Below are positions 11,835-22,134 of a stretch of 64,000 nucleotides of DNA, piece by piece. The DNA is taken from contig JAAYEC010000003.1 in NCBI GenBank assembly GCA_012728915.1, positions 1-64,000 of the forward strand, in the 5' to 3' direction. The notes beneath the pieces were generated by a model, which did not search any database, had not been told where the DNA came from, and worked only from the letters and a program-made list of their open reading frames with translations. This DNA comes from Deltaproteobacteria bacterium (lineage in GTDB: Bacteria; Desulfobacterota; Syntrophia; Syntrophales; UBA2192). The stretch's first letter is position 1. Every line of letters begins with the position of its first letter. The translations under genes and the position numbers were made by a program.

Positions 11835-12959
11835 TTACCGGATCGTTTGCAGGTAAACCTTTTCCAGGGCCTCCAGGGCCTGCTTCACGTCCCCCGGTTC
11901 GATCGTGGGGCCGCACCAGAAGCGGAACCCCGGGGGGGCGTCCCGGTAGGCGCTCACGTCATGGGCCGCCCCTTCCTTGCTCAACCGGCTTGCAACGGCC
12001 TTGATGAAGTCGCCCCGTTCCTTCTCGCCCATGGCCCGGAACTTCTCGCTGACGACCTTCAGGCAGACGGACGTGCTGGACCGGACGGCCCTGTCCTCGG
12101 CCAGGAAGTCGATCCAGTCGCGCCCGGCGACCCAGTCCTCGACGACCTTCAGGTTGGCCTGGCTGCGCCGGAAGAGGCCTTCGAGGCCGATCGACTCGGC
12201 CCAGGCGAGGGCATCGAGGTAGTCCTCTACGCAGAGCATCGAGGGCGTGTTGATCGTGTCACCCTCGAAGATGGCTTTGTCCACGGCGCCCTTTTTCTTC
12301 AGGCGGAAGACCTTCGGCAGGGGCCACGGCGGATCGTAGCTCGCGATCCTCTCCTGCGCGCGCGGGCCGAGCACGAGGACCCCGTGGGCCCCCTCCCCGC
12401 CCAGGCATTTCTGCCAGGAGTAGGTCAGGGCGTCCACCTTCGACCAGTCCACGGGCATCGCGAACACGGCGCTCGTGGCATCGCACAGCGCAAGGCCCTC
12501 GCGGTTGGCCGGGATCCAGTCCCAGTCGGGGATCTTCACGCCGCTCGTCGTTCCGTTGGCCACGAAGACCACGTCGTTCGACCAGTCGACGGCCCTGAGG
12601 TCGGGCAGCTTTCCGTAGGGCGCCTCTGACACCGTCGGGTTCAGCTTCAGTTCCTTCTGAAGGTCCTTGGCCCACTCGCCGCCGAAACTCTCCCAGACGA
12701 GCGCCGTGACCGGCCGGGGACCCAGGAGGGTCCACATGGCCGCCTCGAAGGCGCCCGTGTCGGAGCCGGGCAGGATCCCGAGCAGGTAGTTGTCGGGGAG
12801 TCCGAGAAGTTTTTTGCTCCGGGTGATCGCCTCGCCCAGCTTGCTCTTGCCGAGCGTCGAGCGGTGGGAGCGACCGAGGGCGGCGTCTTTCAGTCCCTCG
12901 AGATTCCAACCGGGCCGCTTGCTGCAGGGACCTGAGCTGAAGTTCGGATTGTGCGCCAT
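11835..12959 (-). CDS. serC: Phosphoserine aminotransferase
   Basis: This 374-residue PLP enzyme makes O-phosphoserine from phosphohydroxypyruvate and glutamate, the second serine step. It is the shorter-branch SerC type: NFSSGPCSKRPGW at the N-terminus, GILPGSDTGAFEAAMW, and the PLP-lysine region DALTYSWQKCLGGEGAHGVLVL. A second active-site area is FEGDTINTPSMLCVEDY. ATG at 12959 has GAGG just before it. As first gene on the minus strand it likely leads the serC-serA-purA operon, linking serine and AMP synthesis. Confidence 0.95.
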   Translation of the reverse strand: MAHNPNFSSGPCSKRPGWNLEGLKDAALGRSHRSTLGKSKLGEAITRSKKLLGLPDNYLLGILPGSDTGAFEAAMWTLLGPRPVTALVWESFGGEWAKDLQKELKLNPTVSEAPYGKLPDLRAVDWSNDVVFVANGTTSGVKIPDWDWIPANREGLALCDATSAVFAMPVDWSKVDALTYSWQKCLGGEGAHGVLVLGPRAQERIASYDPPWPLPKVFRLKKKGAVDKAIFEGDTINTPSMLCVEDYLDALAWAESIGLEGLFRRSQANLKVVEDWVAGRDWIDFLAEDRAVRSSTSVCLKVVSEKFRAMGEKERGDFIKAVASRLSKEGAAHDVSAYRDAPPGFRFWCGPTIEPGDVKQALEALEKVYLQTIR

Positions 12960-13194
12960 CGTTCGTTACCTCATGGTCGAAAATCAGAAAAAATTTTCTT
13001 ATCAGAAACGGACTGACAAGACAAGAACTTTCCAAGGGCTTTCGGCCTGGCCGCCGACCCTTTGGGATTGACGCAGAGGGCAAAACACTATACGAACAAC
13101 AGGCGTAAGGCGTGAGGCAACCGCTGGAGGGACGAGGACGTCTTCACCCCCGGAAGCCTGTTGTCCTGCGCCGACGCCCCAAGCCGGTTGGACC

Positions 13195-14556
13195 ATGAAA
13201 AGACAGCAGAAAACCGCTTTTTTTTGCCAGAATTGCGGCTACGAGTCGCCCAAGTGGGTCGGGAAATGCCCCGGATGCGGGGAGTGGAACCGCTTTGCCG
13301 AGGAGCCGGTGAAGTCGGCCGACTCACGCCTGCCCCCCGAGTTCCGGTTCGACGGGAAGCCACGCCCCATCGATGCCGTCGAGGCCGACGAAAAGGCCCG
13401 CGTGAAAACGGGCATCGGGGAGATGGACCGGGTCCTCGGGGGTGGCATCGTCGCCGGCTCGGCCATCCTCGTGGGCGGAGACCCGGGCATCGGCAAGTCG
13501 ACGCTGCTGCTGCAGGTTATGCACCGTCTCGCCTCGGCGGGGAAAAAGGTCCTCTACGTATCGGGAGAGGAATCGGCAAGCCAGATCCGGCTGCGTGCCG
13601 ACCGGGTCGGGGCCTCGTCGAAGAGCCTCTACGTCCTGGTGGAGGTCTCCCTGGAAAACATTCTCACCCATATAAAGGAGGTGGCCCCCGACGCCATCGT
13701 CATCGACTCCATCCAGACCGTCTGCAGCTCCATGCTGACCTCGGCCCCCGGGAGCGTGGGACAGGTGAGGGAGGCTTCGGAGCGGCTCATCGTCCTGTCG
13801 AAGAAGACGGGGATTCCCGTCTTCCTCGTGGGCCATGTCACCAAGGACGGCTCCATCGCGGGCCCCAAAGTCCTGGAGCACATGGTCGATACGGTCCTCT
13901 ACTTCGAAGGCGACTCGGGCCATTCCTACCGGATCATCCGCGGCATCAAGAACCGCTTCGGCCCCACCAACGAGATCGGCGTCTTCGAGATGCGGGACCG
14001 GGGGCTCGTGGAGGTGTCGAATCCCTCGGAATATTTCCTCACGGAGCGGCCCGAGGGGATGGCCGGCTCCGTCGTGGTGGCGGCCATCGAGGGCACCCGG
14101 CCCATCCTGGTGGAGATCCAGTCGCTCGTGGCGAGCACGAGCTTCGGCATGCCCCGGCGGACGGCCATCGGCGTCGATGGAAACCGACTCTCCCTGCTGG
14201 TGGCGGTGCTCGACAAGATCGGCGGGCTGCACCTGGGAAACCACGACATCTTCCTGAACGTCGCAGGCGGCGTGAAGCTCGCCGAACCGGCGGCGGACCT
14301 GGGGGTCGTGGCGGCCGTGGCCTCGAGCTTCCTCGATCGGCCCATCTCCCCGAAGACGGTCGTCTTCGGGGAGATGGGTCTCACGGGCGAGATCCGCGGA
14401 ATCAACCAGATGGAGATCCGGGTCCGCGAAGCGGCGCGAATGGGGTTCAAGCGCTGCGTCCTGCCGCGTACACAGCTGCGGGGGCTCGACAGGGCCGCGC
14501 CCATCGAGCTGGTTCGCGTGGGACACCTGAAGGATCTGCTGGGCGAGATTTTCTGA
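13195..14556 (+). CDS. radA: DNA repair protein RadA
   Basis: This 453-residue branch-migration ATPase acts in recombinational repair. The N-terminal C4 zinc finger is CQNCGYESPKWVGKCPGCGEW. The RecA-like domain has Walker A GGDPGIGKST and the RadA signature KNRFG. The C-terminal Lon-protease-like domain (GVDGNRLSLLVAVLD, GLTGEIRGI) lacks protease function in the family. Length is normal. ATG at 13195 lies just ahead of the zinc finger. It is divergent from serC across a 235-base spacer. Confidence 0.96.
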   Translation: MKRQQKTAFFCQNCGYESPKWVGKCPGCGEWNRFAEEPVKSADSRLPPEFRFDGKPRPIDAVEADEKARVKTGIGEMDRVLGGGIVAGSAILVGGDPGIGKSTLLLQVMHRLASAGKKVLYVSGEESASQIRLRADRVGASSKSLYVLVEVSLENILTHIKEVAPDAIVIDSIQTVCSSMLTSAPGSVGQVREASERLIVLSKKTGIPVFLVGHVTKDGSIAGPKVLEHMVDTVLYFEGDSGHSYRIIRGIKNRFGPTNEIGVFEMRDRGLVEVSNPSEYFLTERPEGMAGSVVVAAIEGTRPILVEIQSLVASTSFGMPRRTAIGVDGNRLSLLVAVLDKIGGLHLGNHDIFLNVAGGVKLAEPAADLGVVAAVASSFLDRPISPKTVVFGEMGLTGEIRGINQMEIRVREAARMGFKRCVLPRTQLRGLDRAAPIELVRVGHLKDLLGEIF

Positions 14557-14891
14557 TGACCCCGCGGGCCGGGGACGGAACCGCGGGCGTCGGAGGCCGA
14601 AAGACAGGAAATCCTTGACAAACCGGGCCCCGCTCGCTATGAAGGAGCCGCCGCCTGCCGCGGCATTTCGAGCACGATCATCCGAGCGCCGGACGGGACC
14701 GGCGTGAAAGACAGGAGGAGCATCCTGCAATCGGATCCGACCCGCGAACCCCGCCTGACGGTCCTGTTTCGGCCAGACGTTTTAACCCGGTGGACAGCGA
14801 TTGCCGTAACCCGCCCGGGACCTTTCCTCGCGGCGGGCGACGCGTATGCGGAAGGGCATCAGACGGAACCTCGACGGAGGAGCATGAACCG
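14557..14891. other. Spacer between radA and the PIN-PhoH gene
   Basis: It holds a good promoter (separate entry) and otherwise no gene, RNA fold or repeat that I can recognise. Short open frames here have no ribosome sites. Confidence 0.5.
14615..14643 (+). promoter_or_regulatory. Sigma-70-like promoter upstream of the PIN-PhoH gene
   Basis: TTGACA (14615-14620) and TATGAA (14638-14643) with a 17-base spacer. The implied 5' leader is about 240 bases. Confidence 0.55.
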
Positions 14892-16196
14892 ATGATCAAG
14901 ACCTACATCCTGGACACCAACGTGCTGCTTCACAACCCCGGCGCCCTCTTCGCCTTCGAGGACAACCAGATCGTGATCCCCATGGCCGTCATCGAAGAGA
15001 TCGACAATCAGAAGAGGCGGCAGGACGAGGTCGGCCGCAACGCCCGGCTCGTCTCCCAGGAACTCGACAAGCTGCGCGAGACGGGCTGCCTGTCGACGGG
15101 CGTTCCCCTCCCGTCGGGCGGCCGGCTGCGCATCGAGCTCAACCATCAGGACGACGTGGCGGATTTTCCGCCGGGCTTCGACCCCCACAAGACAGACAAC
15201 CGGATCCTGGCCATCGCCTGCAGCCTCAACCGCCAGCTGCCCGGGAGGGTCTTTCTCGTCTCGAAGGACCTGAACCTTCGGGTCAAGGCCGACGTCATGG
15301 GCGTGCCGGCCCAGGACTTCTACAACGACAAGGTCAACTACCACGAGCTCTACACGGGCTCCGGCATGGTGGACGTGACGGCGGAGGAGATGGATGCATT
15401 TTTCAGGGACGGGCGCCTGATGATGAACGGGCGCGGCCCCGCAAGGCCCCACGAGTTCTTCGTTCTGAAGAATCACGCCGCGTCCTCCCGGTCGGCCCTG
15501 GCGAGGCACTTTCGGGGGGAGCTGCGGTCGCTCGTTCACGGCGAGAGCGCCAACCAGGGCATCAAGGCCCGGAACAAGGAGCAGCGCTTCGCCCTGGAGA
15601 TCCTGCTCAACGACCAGATCCGCGTGGCAACTCTCGTGGGCCGCGCCGGGACGGGAAAAACGCTTCTGGCCATTGCCGTGGGTCTCGAGAAGGTCATGGA
15701 GCAGAAGAACTACTCCCGCCTCCTCATCACCCGGCCCGTCATCCCGCTGGGAAACGACCTGGGGTTCCTCCCGGGCTCCAAGGAGGAAAAGCTCAGGCCC
15801 TGGATGCAGCCCATCTACGACAACCTGGAGTTCATCTTCAGCGGCAACCCCGAGCCGCACCGGATCATCGAGCATCTCGTGGACCGGGGGATTCTCGAGA
15901 TGGAGGCCCTGGCCTACATCCGCGGCCGGAGCATCCCCAGGCAGTTCATCATCTGCGACGAGGCCCAGAACCTGACGCCGCACATGATCAAGACGCTCAT
16001 CACCCGTGTGGGCGAGGGCACCAAGATCGTCTTCACGGGCGACCCCGAGCAGATCGACCACCCCTACCTCGATGCCAGCAGCAACGGCCTGACCTATCTC
16101 GTGGAACACCTCAAGGACGAGGAGATTGCCGGGCACGTGACGCTCTTCAAGGGGGAGCGATCCGCGGTGGCCGAGATGGGGGCGAGGCTGCTTTAG
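14892..16196 (+). CDS. PIN-domain PhoH-type ATPase (YlaK/PhoH2-like)
   Basis: This 434-residue two-domain protein has an N-terminal PIN ribonuclease-like domain (residues about 1-140). Acidic positions are in LDTNVLLHNP, AVIEEIDNQK and TDNRILAIA. The C-terminal PhoH ATPase (about 215-434) has Walker A GRAGTGKT, RPVIPLGNDLGFLPG and Walker B FIICDEAQNLTPH. Such PhoH2 proteins are RNA-unwinding and cleaving factors in characterised relatives. ATG at 14892 has GGAGGAG about ten bases upstream. A palindromic repeat sits right after the stop. Confidence 0.9.
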   Translation: MIKTYILDTNVLLHNPGALFAFEDNQIVIPMAVIEEIDNQKRRQDEVGRNARLVSQELDKLRETGCLSTGVPLPSGGRLRIELNHQDDVADFPPGFDPHKTDNRILAIACSLNRQLPGRVFLVSKDLNLRVKADVMGVPAQDFYNDKVNYHELYTGSGMVDVTAEEMDAFFRDGRLMMNGRGPARPHEFFVLKNHAASSRSALARHFRGELRSLVHGESANQGIKARNKEQRFALEILLNDQIRVATLVGRAGTGKTLLAIAVGLEKVMEQKNYSRLLITRPVIPLGNDLGFLPGSKEEKLRPWMQPIYDNLEFIFSGNPEPHRIIEHLVDRGILEMEALAYIRGRSIPRQFIICDEAQNLTPHMIKTLITRVGEGTKIVFTGDPEQIDHPYLDASSNGLTYLVEHLKDEEIAGHVTLFKGERSAVAEMGARLL

Positions 16197-16200
16197 CATC

Positions 16201-16281
16201 AGGGACGTTGTTTACTCATTAGAATAACTTCTGTCGTTGAGCCTCTGTGTCGAGTTATTCCAATTAGTAAACAACGTCCCT
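16201..16281. repeat. Long imperfect palindrome (REP/MITE-like)
   Basis: Arms at 16201-16229 and 16253-16281 are reverse complements over 29 bases with two mismatches; each begins with AGGGACGTTGTTTACT on its own strand. The 23-base loop is not self-complementary. It fills the gap between the convergent PIN-PhoH and patatin genes. Its AT-rich arms differ from the surrounding DNA. It could be a non-autonomous element mobilised by an IS200-like transposase, or a bidirectional terminator. Confidence 0.85.
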
Positions 16282-16292
16282 CTTCCTGGAAA

Positions 16293-17363
16293 TCAGGTTG
16301 TACGGGTGAGCGGCCTGTCACTGCCCCGCTGGAGGTAAGCCGTCCGAACGTCGATGCTGGAGCGCTGGCCGAGGCAGTCGAAGTTCTCGGCGAGCCAGCG
16401 TCCCGCCGTCTCCCGCCCGCGGTCGCGCAGGTCCGTGAGGAATTCCCAGTTGCTGACGAACTTGGTGGCCACTCCCAGGTCCTTCAGCGCCTCGTCGGCC
16501 CGGACAGAGTGGATGAGCACGTGCTTGAGCTTTTCCCGGTATTCGTCGCGGATCCATTTCTCCTCCAGCAGCTTGACCACGAAGGCGATCGCGCGAAGCT
16601 CCTTCAGCAGGGAGGCGTTGAAGGTGATCTCGTTGAGGCGGTTCTCGATGTCCATGGCCGTCCGGGGGATCTCGTCTCGCTCGATTGGGTTGATATGGAC
16701 GATGATGATGTCACGGGAGCGCGTGTAGTAAAAGAGAGGAAAGAGCGATGGGTTTCCCATGTAGCCCCCGTCCCAGTAGTGCTCTCCGTCGATCTCCACG
16801 GCCTGAAAGAGGTCGGGAAGGCACGCGGAGGCCAGAACGACCTCGGGCGTGATCTCCTCGTTGCGGAACACGCGGACCTGGCCCGTGCGGACGTTCGTGG
16901 CGCTCACGAAGAGGTCGACGCAATCGCAGCGGACGAGTTCCTCGAAATCGATGCAGTTGCGGAGCATCTCCCGCAGGGGGTTGAAATCGAGAGGGTTGAA
17001 CTGGTAGGGCGAAAGGAGCCTCGTCCACGCGCTGAACAGCCCGAAGGTCAGGCCGGAGAACGCCATCGCGCCGGGCCATGATCGATCCAGGGGCAACTGA
17101 CGGACCGGGCTGTACAGCGCGCCCGCCCTGCTCACTTCCCGCCACAGGTCTTCGAGGGCCTCGCGCGCCCCCTCGGGGCCTCCGCGCATGGCGCCCCAGC
17201 CGTAGGCGATCGCATTCAGCGTGCCCGCACTTGTCGCCGAGATCCCCTCGATCTCGATCCGCCCGTCCTCGAGGAACCGGTCCATGACACCCCAGGCGAA
17301 GGCCCCGTGGGCCCCTCCGCCCTGGAGAGCGAGATTCACGGTCTTCGTTCTTTTTTTTCTCAT
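16293..17363 (-). CDS. Patatin-like phospholipase
   Basis: This 356-residue protein has an oxyanion loop LQGGGAHGAFAWG, a nucleophile elbow ATSAG within GISATSAGTLNA, and a DGG aspartate in DGGYMGNPS. The first glycine of GxSxG is replaced by alanine, as I recall for one proteobacterial subgroup, so activity is still likely. No signal peptide is present, so a cytoplasmic location is expected, unlike the lipoprotein patatin at 6374-7855. ATG at 17363 has AGGA nearby and starts just before the oxyanion loop; an in-frame start at 17408 lacks support. It is divergent from the phosphate-uptake pair. Confidence 0.88.
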   Translation of the reverse strand: MRKKRTKTVNLALQGGGAHGAFAWGVMDRFLEDGRIEIEGISATSAGTLNAIAYGWGAMRGGPEGAREALEDLWREVSRAGALYSPVRQLPLDRSWPGAMAFSGLTFGLFSAWTRLLSPYQFNPLDFNPLREMLRNCIDFEELVRCDCVDLFVSATNVRTGQVRVFRNEEITPEVVLASACLPDLFQAVEIDGEHYWDGGYMGNPSLFPLFYYTRSRDIIIVHINPIERDEIPRTAMDIENRLNEITFNASLLKELRAIAFVVKLLEEKWIRDEYREKLKHVLIHSVRADEALKDLGVATKFVSNWEFLTDLRDRGRETAGRWLAENFDCLGQRSSIDVRTAYLQRGSDRPLTRTT

Positions 17364-17470
17364 GATCCCTGTCCTTTCCGTCGGAGGCGTCCCGCCGCCG
17401 CCCGACACTAAGGGAAAATCCCGTGGCTGTCAATGCGGAAAGACAGGCCGGCCGGCCGTCCCCAACCGCC

Positions 17471-17499
17471 TTGAAGTGGCGGTCGGATTGTGCTACAAG
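17471..17499 (+). promoter_or_regulatory. Promoter for the DUF47-PiT operon
   Basis: TTGAAG (17471-17476) and TACAAG (17494-17499) with a 17-base spacer lie 30 bases before the DUF47 start codon. No clear Pho box is seen. Confidence 0.5.
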
Positions 17500-17529
17500 G
17501 GGCACCGAATCCGAAGGAGGGATCCGGCC

Positions 17530-18150
17530 ATGAAATTCGTCCCCAAGGATGAGAAGTTCTACGATCTCTTCGAGGAACTCGCCTGCAAGATCGAGGAAGG
17601 CGGCAGGCTCTTCATGGACATCCTGAACAACTATCAGGACAGCGAGCCGAAGCTGGCAAAGCTCAAGGAGATCGAGCACGAGGCCGACGAGATTACCCAC
17701 CGGGCCTACGAGCGCATGCACAAGACCTTCCTCACCCCCCTGGACCGCGAGGACATCTACGCGCTCGTCAACAAGATGGACAGCATCCTCGACATGATCG
17801 AGGCCTCGGCGGTGCGGATGTACCTCTACAAGGTGAAGACCCCGGCGGAGGAGCTATTCGTCCTGATGCGGATCCTGACAGAGGCCATCGCCAAGGTGAA
17901 GGGGGTCGTCCACGCGCTGCGGGACAAGAAGAATTCCAAGATGATCCTCGAGGCCTGCGTGGAGATCAACACCCTGGAGAACGAGGGGGACTACGTCCTT
18001 CGGACGGCCATGGCACGCCTGTTCGAGCGGGAAAAGGACCCCATCGAGCTCATCAAGTGGAAGGAGATCTTCGAGCGGATCGAGGAATCCATCGACGTGT
18101 GCGAGGATGTCTCCAACATCATCGAAGGAATCGTCCTGAAGCATGCCTGA
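17530..18150 (+). CDS. DUF47/PhoU-like protein, PiT accessory
   Basis: This 206-residue all-helical protein belongs to the DUF47 family, relatives of PhoU. It has the LAKLKEIEHEADEITHRAYERM helix region and a LDREDIYALVNKMDSILDMIEAS metal-binding-like stretch. Proteins of this type are encoded beside PiT carriers and are thought to modulate phosphate uptake. AAGGAGG precedes the ATG at 17530. The gene overlaps the next one by 8 bases, so the two are translationally coupled. A long upstream frame extension is not supported. Confidence 0.9.
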   Translation: MKFVPKDEKFYDLFEELACKIEEGGRLFMDILNNYQDSEPKLAKLKEIEHEADEITHRAYERMHKTFLTPLDREDIYALVNKMDSILDMIEASAVRMYLYKVKTPAEELFVLMRILTEAIAKVKGVVHALRDKKNSKMILEACVEINTLENEGDYVLRTAMARLFEREKDPIELIKWKEIFERIEESIDVCEDVSNIIEGIVLKHA

Positions 18151-19135
18151 CCCGGTGCTCGTCTCCGTTGTCTTTCTGATCGCCATTGCGCTGGCCTTCG
18201 ACTTCATCAACGGCTTCCACGATGCGGCCAACTCCATATCCTGCATCGTCTCCACCCGGGTCCTCTCCCCGAAGCACGCTGTCTACTGGGCCGCGTTTTT
18301 CAATTTCGTTGCGGCGTTCATCGTGGGCACCCCCGTGGCCAAGACGATCGGCGTGGGGATCATCGACCCCGCCATCATCGACTACGAGGTCCTGCTCTGC
18401 GCGCTCATCGCCGCGATCGGCTGGAACCTCATCACCTGGTGGTTCGGCCTCCCCAGCAGTTCCTCCCACGCGCTGATCGGCGGCCTGATCGGGGCGGGCC
18501 TCGCGAAGGGCGGCATGTGGGTTCTCGTCTGGCAGGGAATCATCAAGACGGCCGCCTTCATCATCCTGTCGCCCACGATCGGGTTCGCGCTCGGGTTTGT
18601 CTACATGCTGACGGTTCTCAACCTCACGAAGAAATTCACCGTCACCGAGGGGAACAACGTCTTTCGCCGGCTACAGCTCGTCTCCTCGGCCATCCACAGC
18701 ATGGGACACGGCATGAACGACGCCCAGAAGACCATGGGCATCATCACCATGGTCCTCTTCAGTTCGGGATACCTGCACGGGGAGTTCCACGTGCCCCTGT
18801 GGGTCGTCTTTGCCTGCTATGTCACGATCGCCCTGGGGACCATGGCCGGGGGCTGGCGGATCGTCAAGACCATGGGGACGAAGATCACGAAGCTCCACCC
18901 CATGGGCGGGTTCTGCGCCGAGACGGCGGCGGCCAGCTCCCTGATCGGCGCCACCCTGTTCGGCATCCCCGTGAGCACGACCCATACGATCACGGGCGCC
19001 ATCATGGGGGTGGGCGCCACGCGCCGGGTGACGGCCGTGCGGTGGGGAATTGCGGGAACGATCCTCTGGGCCTGGGTCCTGACCATCCCCGTCAGCGCCC
19101 TCATCTCGGCAGCCATTCACCTCGTCATCGACTGA
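18143..19135 (+). CDS. Low-affinity inorganic phosphate transporter, PiT family
   Basis: This 330-residue integral membrane protein has about ten hydrophobic segments. It carries both PiT signature repeats: FDFINGFHDAANS near the N-terminus and SMGHGMNDAQKTMGI in the second half. FGLPSSSSHALIGG and FGIPVSTTHTITGAI form the matching inverted pair. It moves phosphate with a cation, probably H+ or Na+. The 8-base overlap with the DUF47 gene argues for joint function. Confidence 0.95.
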   Translation: MPDPVLVSVVFLIAIALAFDFINGFHDAANSISCIVSTRVLSPKHAVYWAAFFNFVAAFIVGTPVAKTIGVGIIDPAIIDYEVLLCALIAAIGWNLITWWFGLPSSSSHALIGGLIGAGLAKGGMWVLVWQGIIKTAAFIILSPTIGFALGFVYMLTVLNLTKKFTVTEGNNVFRRLQLVSSAIHSMGHGMNDAQKTMGIITMVLFSSGYLHGEFHVPLWVVFACYVTIALGTMAGGWRIVKTMGTKITKLHPMGGFCAETAAASSLIGATLFGIPVSTTHTITGAIMGVGATRRVTAVRWGIAGTILWAWVLTIPVSALISAAIHLVID

Positions 19136-19173
19136 GCGGGCCAGCGGCGGCACGCCCTGAAAGGAGGAACGCC

Positions 19174-19785
19174 ATGCTGGAGAAGATCTTCTGGCTGGGC
19201 CACTCGACCATCCGGATCGACACGGAGCCCGTCATCTACATCGACCCCTGGAAGGTGAGGAAACCGAAGAAGGCGGGCCTCGTCCTCATCAGCCACGGCC
19301 ACTATGACCACCTCTCCCCGGAGGACGTCGGGAAGGTCTCCGGGCCTGATACGGTGATTCTGGCCCCGGCCGACTGCCTGGAGGCCCTCCCGGCAGGGGC
19401 ACGGGCGGTGAAGGCGGGAGACCGCGTCGAGTTGCCGGGCATCGTCGTAGAGGCCGTGCCGGCCTACAACCGGAACAAGACCTTCCACCCGAAGGCGAGC
19501 GGCTGGGTGGGGTACGTGATCGTGGCCGAAGGCCGGAGGATCTACTATCCGGGCGACACGGATCTCATACCCGAAATGGACGCGATCCGGGCGGATATCG
19601 TCCTGATGCCCGTGGGGGGCACCTACACGATGACGGCTGCCGAGGCGGCCGATGCCGTCAACCGGATCAAGCCCGTTGTCGCCGTGCCCATCCACTGGGG
19701 CGACATCGTCGGCTCCGAGGCGGATGCGAAGAAATTCAAGGAATATTCAATCGTTCCGGTTGAGATCAAGCCGGTCACCGAGTGA
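19174..19785 (+). CDS. UlaG-like metallo-beta-lactamase-fold hydrolase
   Basis: This 203-residue protein has the single-domain MBL fold of the UPF0173/UlaG type. It shows WLGHSTIRI at the start, the metal motif [24 protein letters not shown], and a late PIHWGD histidine. It is probably a metal-dependent hydrolase of a small substrate, not identifiable here. AAAGGAGG precedes ATG at 19174. It follows the PiT gene by 38 bases on the same strand and may share its transcript, though a phosphate role is only suggestive. Confidence 0.85.
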   Translation: MLEKIFWLGHSTIRIDTEPVIYIDPWKVRKPKKAGLVLISHGHYDHLSPEDVGKVSGPDTVILAPADCLEALPAGARAVKAGDRVELPGIVVEAVPAYNRNKTFHPKASGWVGYVIVAEGRRIYYPGDTDLIPEMDAIRADIVLMPVGGTYTMTAAEAADAVNRIKPVVAVPIHWGDIVGSEADAKKFKEYSIVPVEIKPVTE

Positions 19786-19829
19786 GGGCGGCCCGGGGGA
19801 CGGCGAAAAAAATTTTTTCAACACGTCCC

Positions 19830-19857
19830 TTGACACGCTGAAATCCGTGCATATAGT
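19830..19857 (+). promoter_or_regulatory. Promoter for groES-groEL
   Basis: TTGACA (19830-19835) and TATAGT (19852-19857) with a 16-base spacer, about 90 bases before groES. No CIRCE inverted repeat (TTAGCACTC type) and no clear sigma-32 hexamers are seen, so heat control is not evident from sequence. Confidence 0.6.
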
Positions 19858-19947
19858 TATTTCTGATTTCCCGCAGACAAAACCGCTACCGACAGGGTCA
19901 GCAAAAAAATCCATAAACATATCAATATCAAAAAGGGAGGTTTGAGG

Positions 19948-20241
19948 ATGAAGATCAGGCCATTGTACGACAGACTTATCGTGAGGCGCGTTGCGGAAGA
20001 GGAGAAGACCAAGGGGGGGATCATCATTCCCGATACCGCAAAGGACAAGCCGACCGAAGGCGAGGTCGTGGCGGCAGGCAAGGGAAGGCTCCTCGAGGAC
20101 GGCAAGGTCATCCCCATGGACGTCAAGCAGGGCGACCGGATCCTCTTCAGCAAGTATGCGGGCAACGAAGTCAAGATCGACGGCGTCGAGTACCTCATCA
20201 TGAGGGAAGAGGACGTGCTCGGAATCATCGAGAAAAAGTAA
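19948..20241 (+). CDS. groES: Co-chaperonin GroES
   Basis: This 97-residue protein forms the heptameric lid on GroEL. It begins [14 protein letters not shown] and has the mobile loop around [19 protein letters not shown], the VVAAGKGR turn and the C-terminal [11 protein letters not shown] at 19948 is used instead of a TTG two codons earlier, because GGGAGG lies seven bases before the ATG. groEL follows after 22 bases. Confidence 0.97.
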   Translation: MKIRPLYDRLIVRRVAEEEKTKGGIIIPDTAKDKPTEGEVVAAGKGRLLEDGKVIPMDVKQGDRILFSKYAGNEVKIDGVEYLIMREEDVLGIIEKK

Positions 20242-20263
20242 CAAAGCAAGGAGGAACCTATAG

Positions 20264-21904
<1,641 letters not shown>

Positions 21905-21931
21905 GACAGGACGTTTCTCGTCCTCTGCAGC

Positions 21932-21968
21932 AAAAAAGGCCTCCCGTTTCGGCGGGAGGCCTTTTTTA
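21932..21968 (+). terminator. Rho-independent terminator of groESL
   Basis: GGCCTCCCG / CGGGAGGCC stem with a 6-base loop, flanked by A6 and T6 runs, 28 bases after groEL. Confidence 0.9.
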
Positions 21969-22036
21969 TCGTGTCATCCATCCTTGAAACTCATCGTGCA
22001 ATGTGGTAAGTGCACAGAATTAAAATGCGAAACGAC

Positions 22037-22123
22037 GGCTTAGGGCATAAGGCTAAAGGCTTCTGCCCCTTATCCTTGAACCGTTCTCACTCACCATCAG
22101 CCCTTGGCCCTAGGCCCTAAGCC
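22037..22123. repeat. Word-repeat quasi-palindrome, site A
   Basis: Outer arms GGCTTAGGGC (22037-22046) and GCCCTAAGCC (22114-22123) are perfectly complementary. An inner ATAAGG / CCTTAT pair (22047-22052, 22068-22073) and GGCTAAAGGC words lie between. It ends 11 bases before the ileS start codon. Confidence 0.8.
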
Positions 22124-22134
22124 TCGGAGGTACC

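Noticed and set aside
19786-19947. CIRCE or sigma-32 control of groESL
   Set aside because: No TTAGCACTC/GAGTGCTAA inverted repeat and no CTTGAA/CCCCAT pair; only a sigma-70-like promoter is visible.
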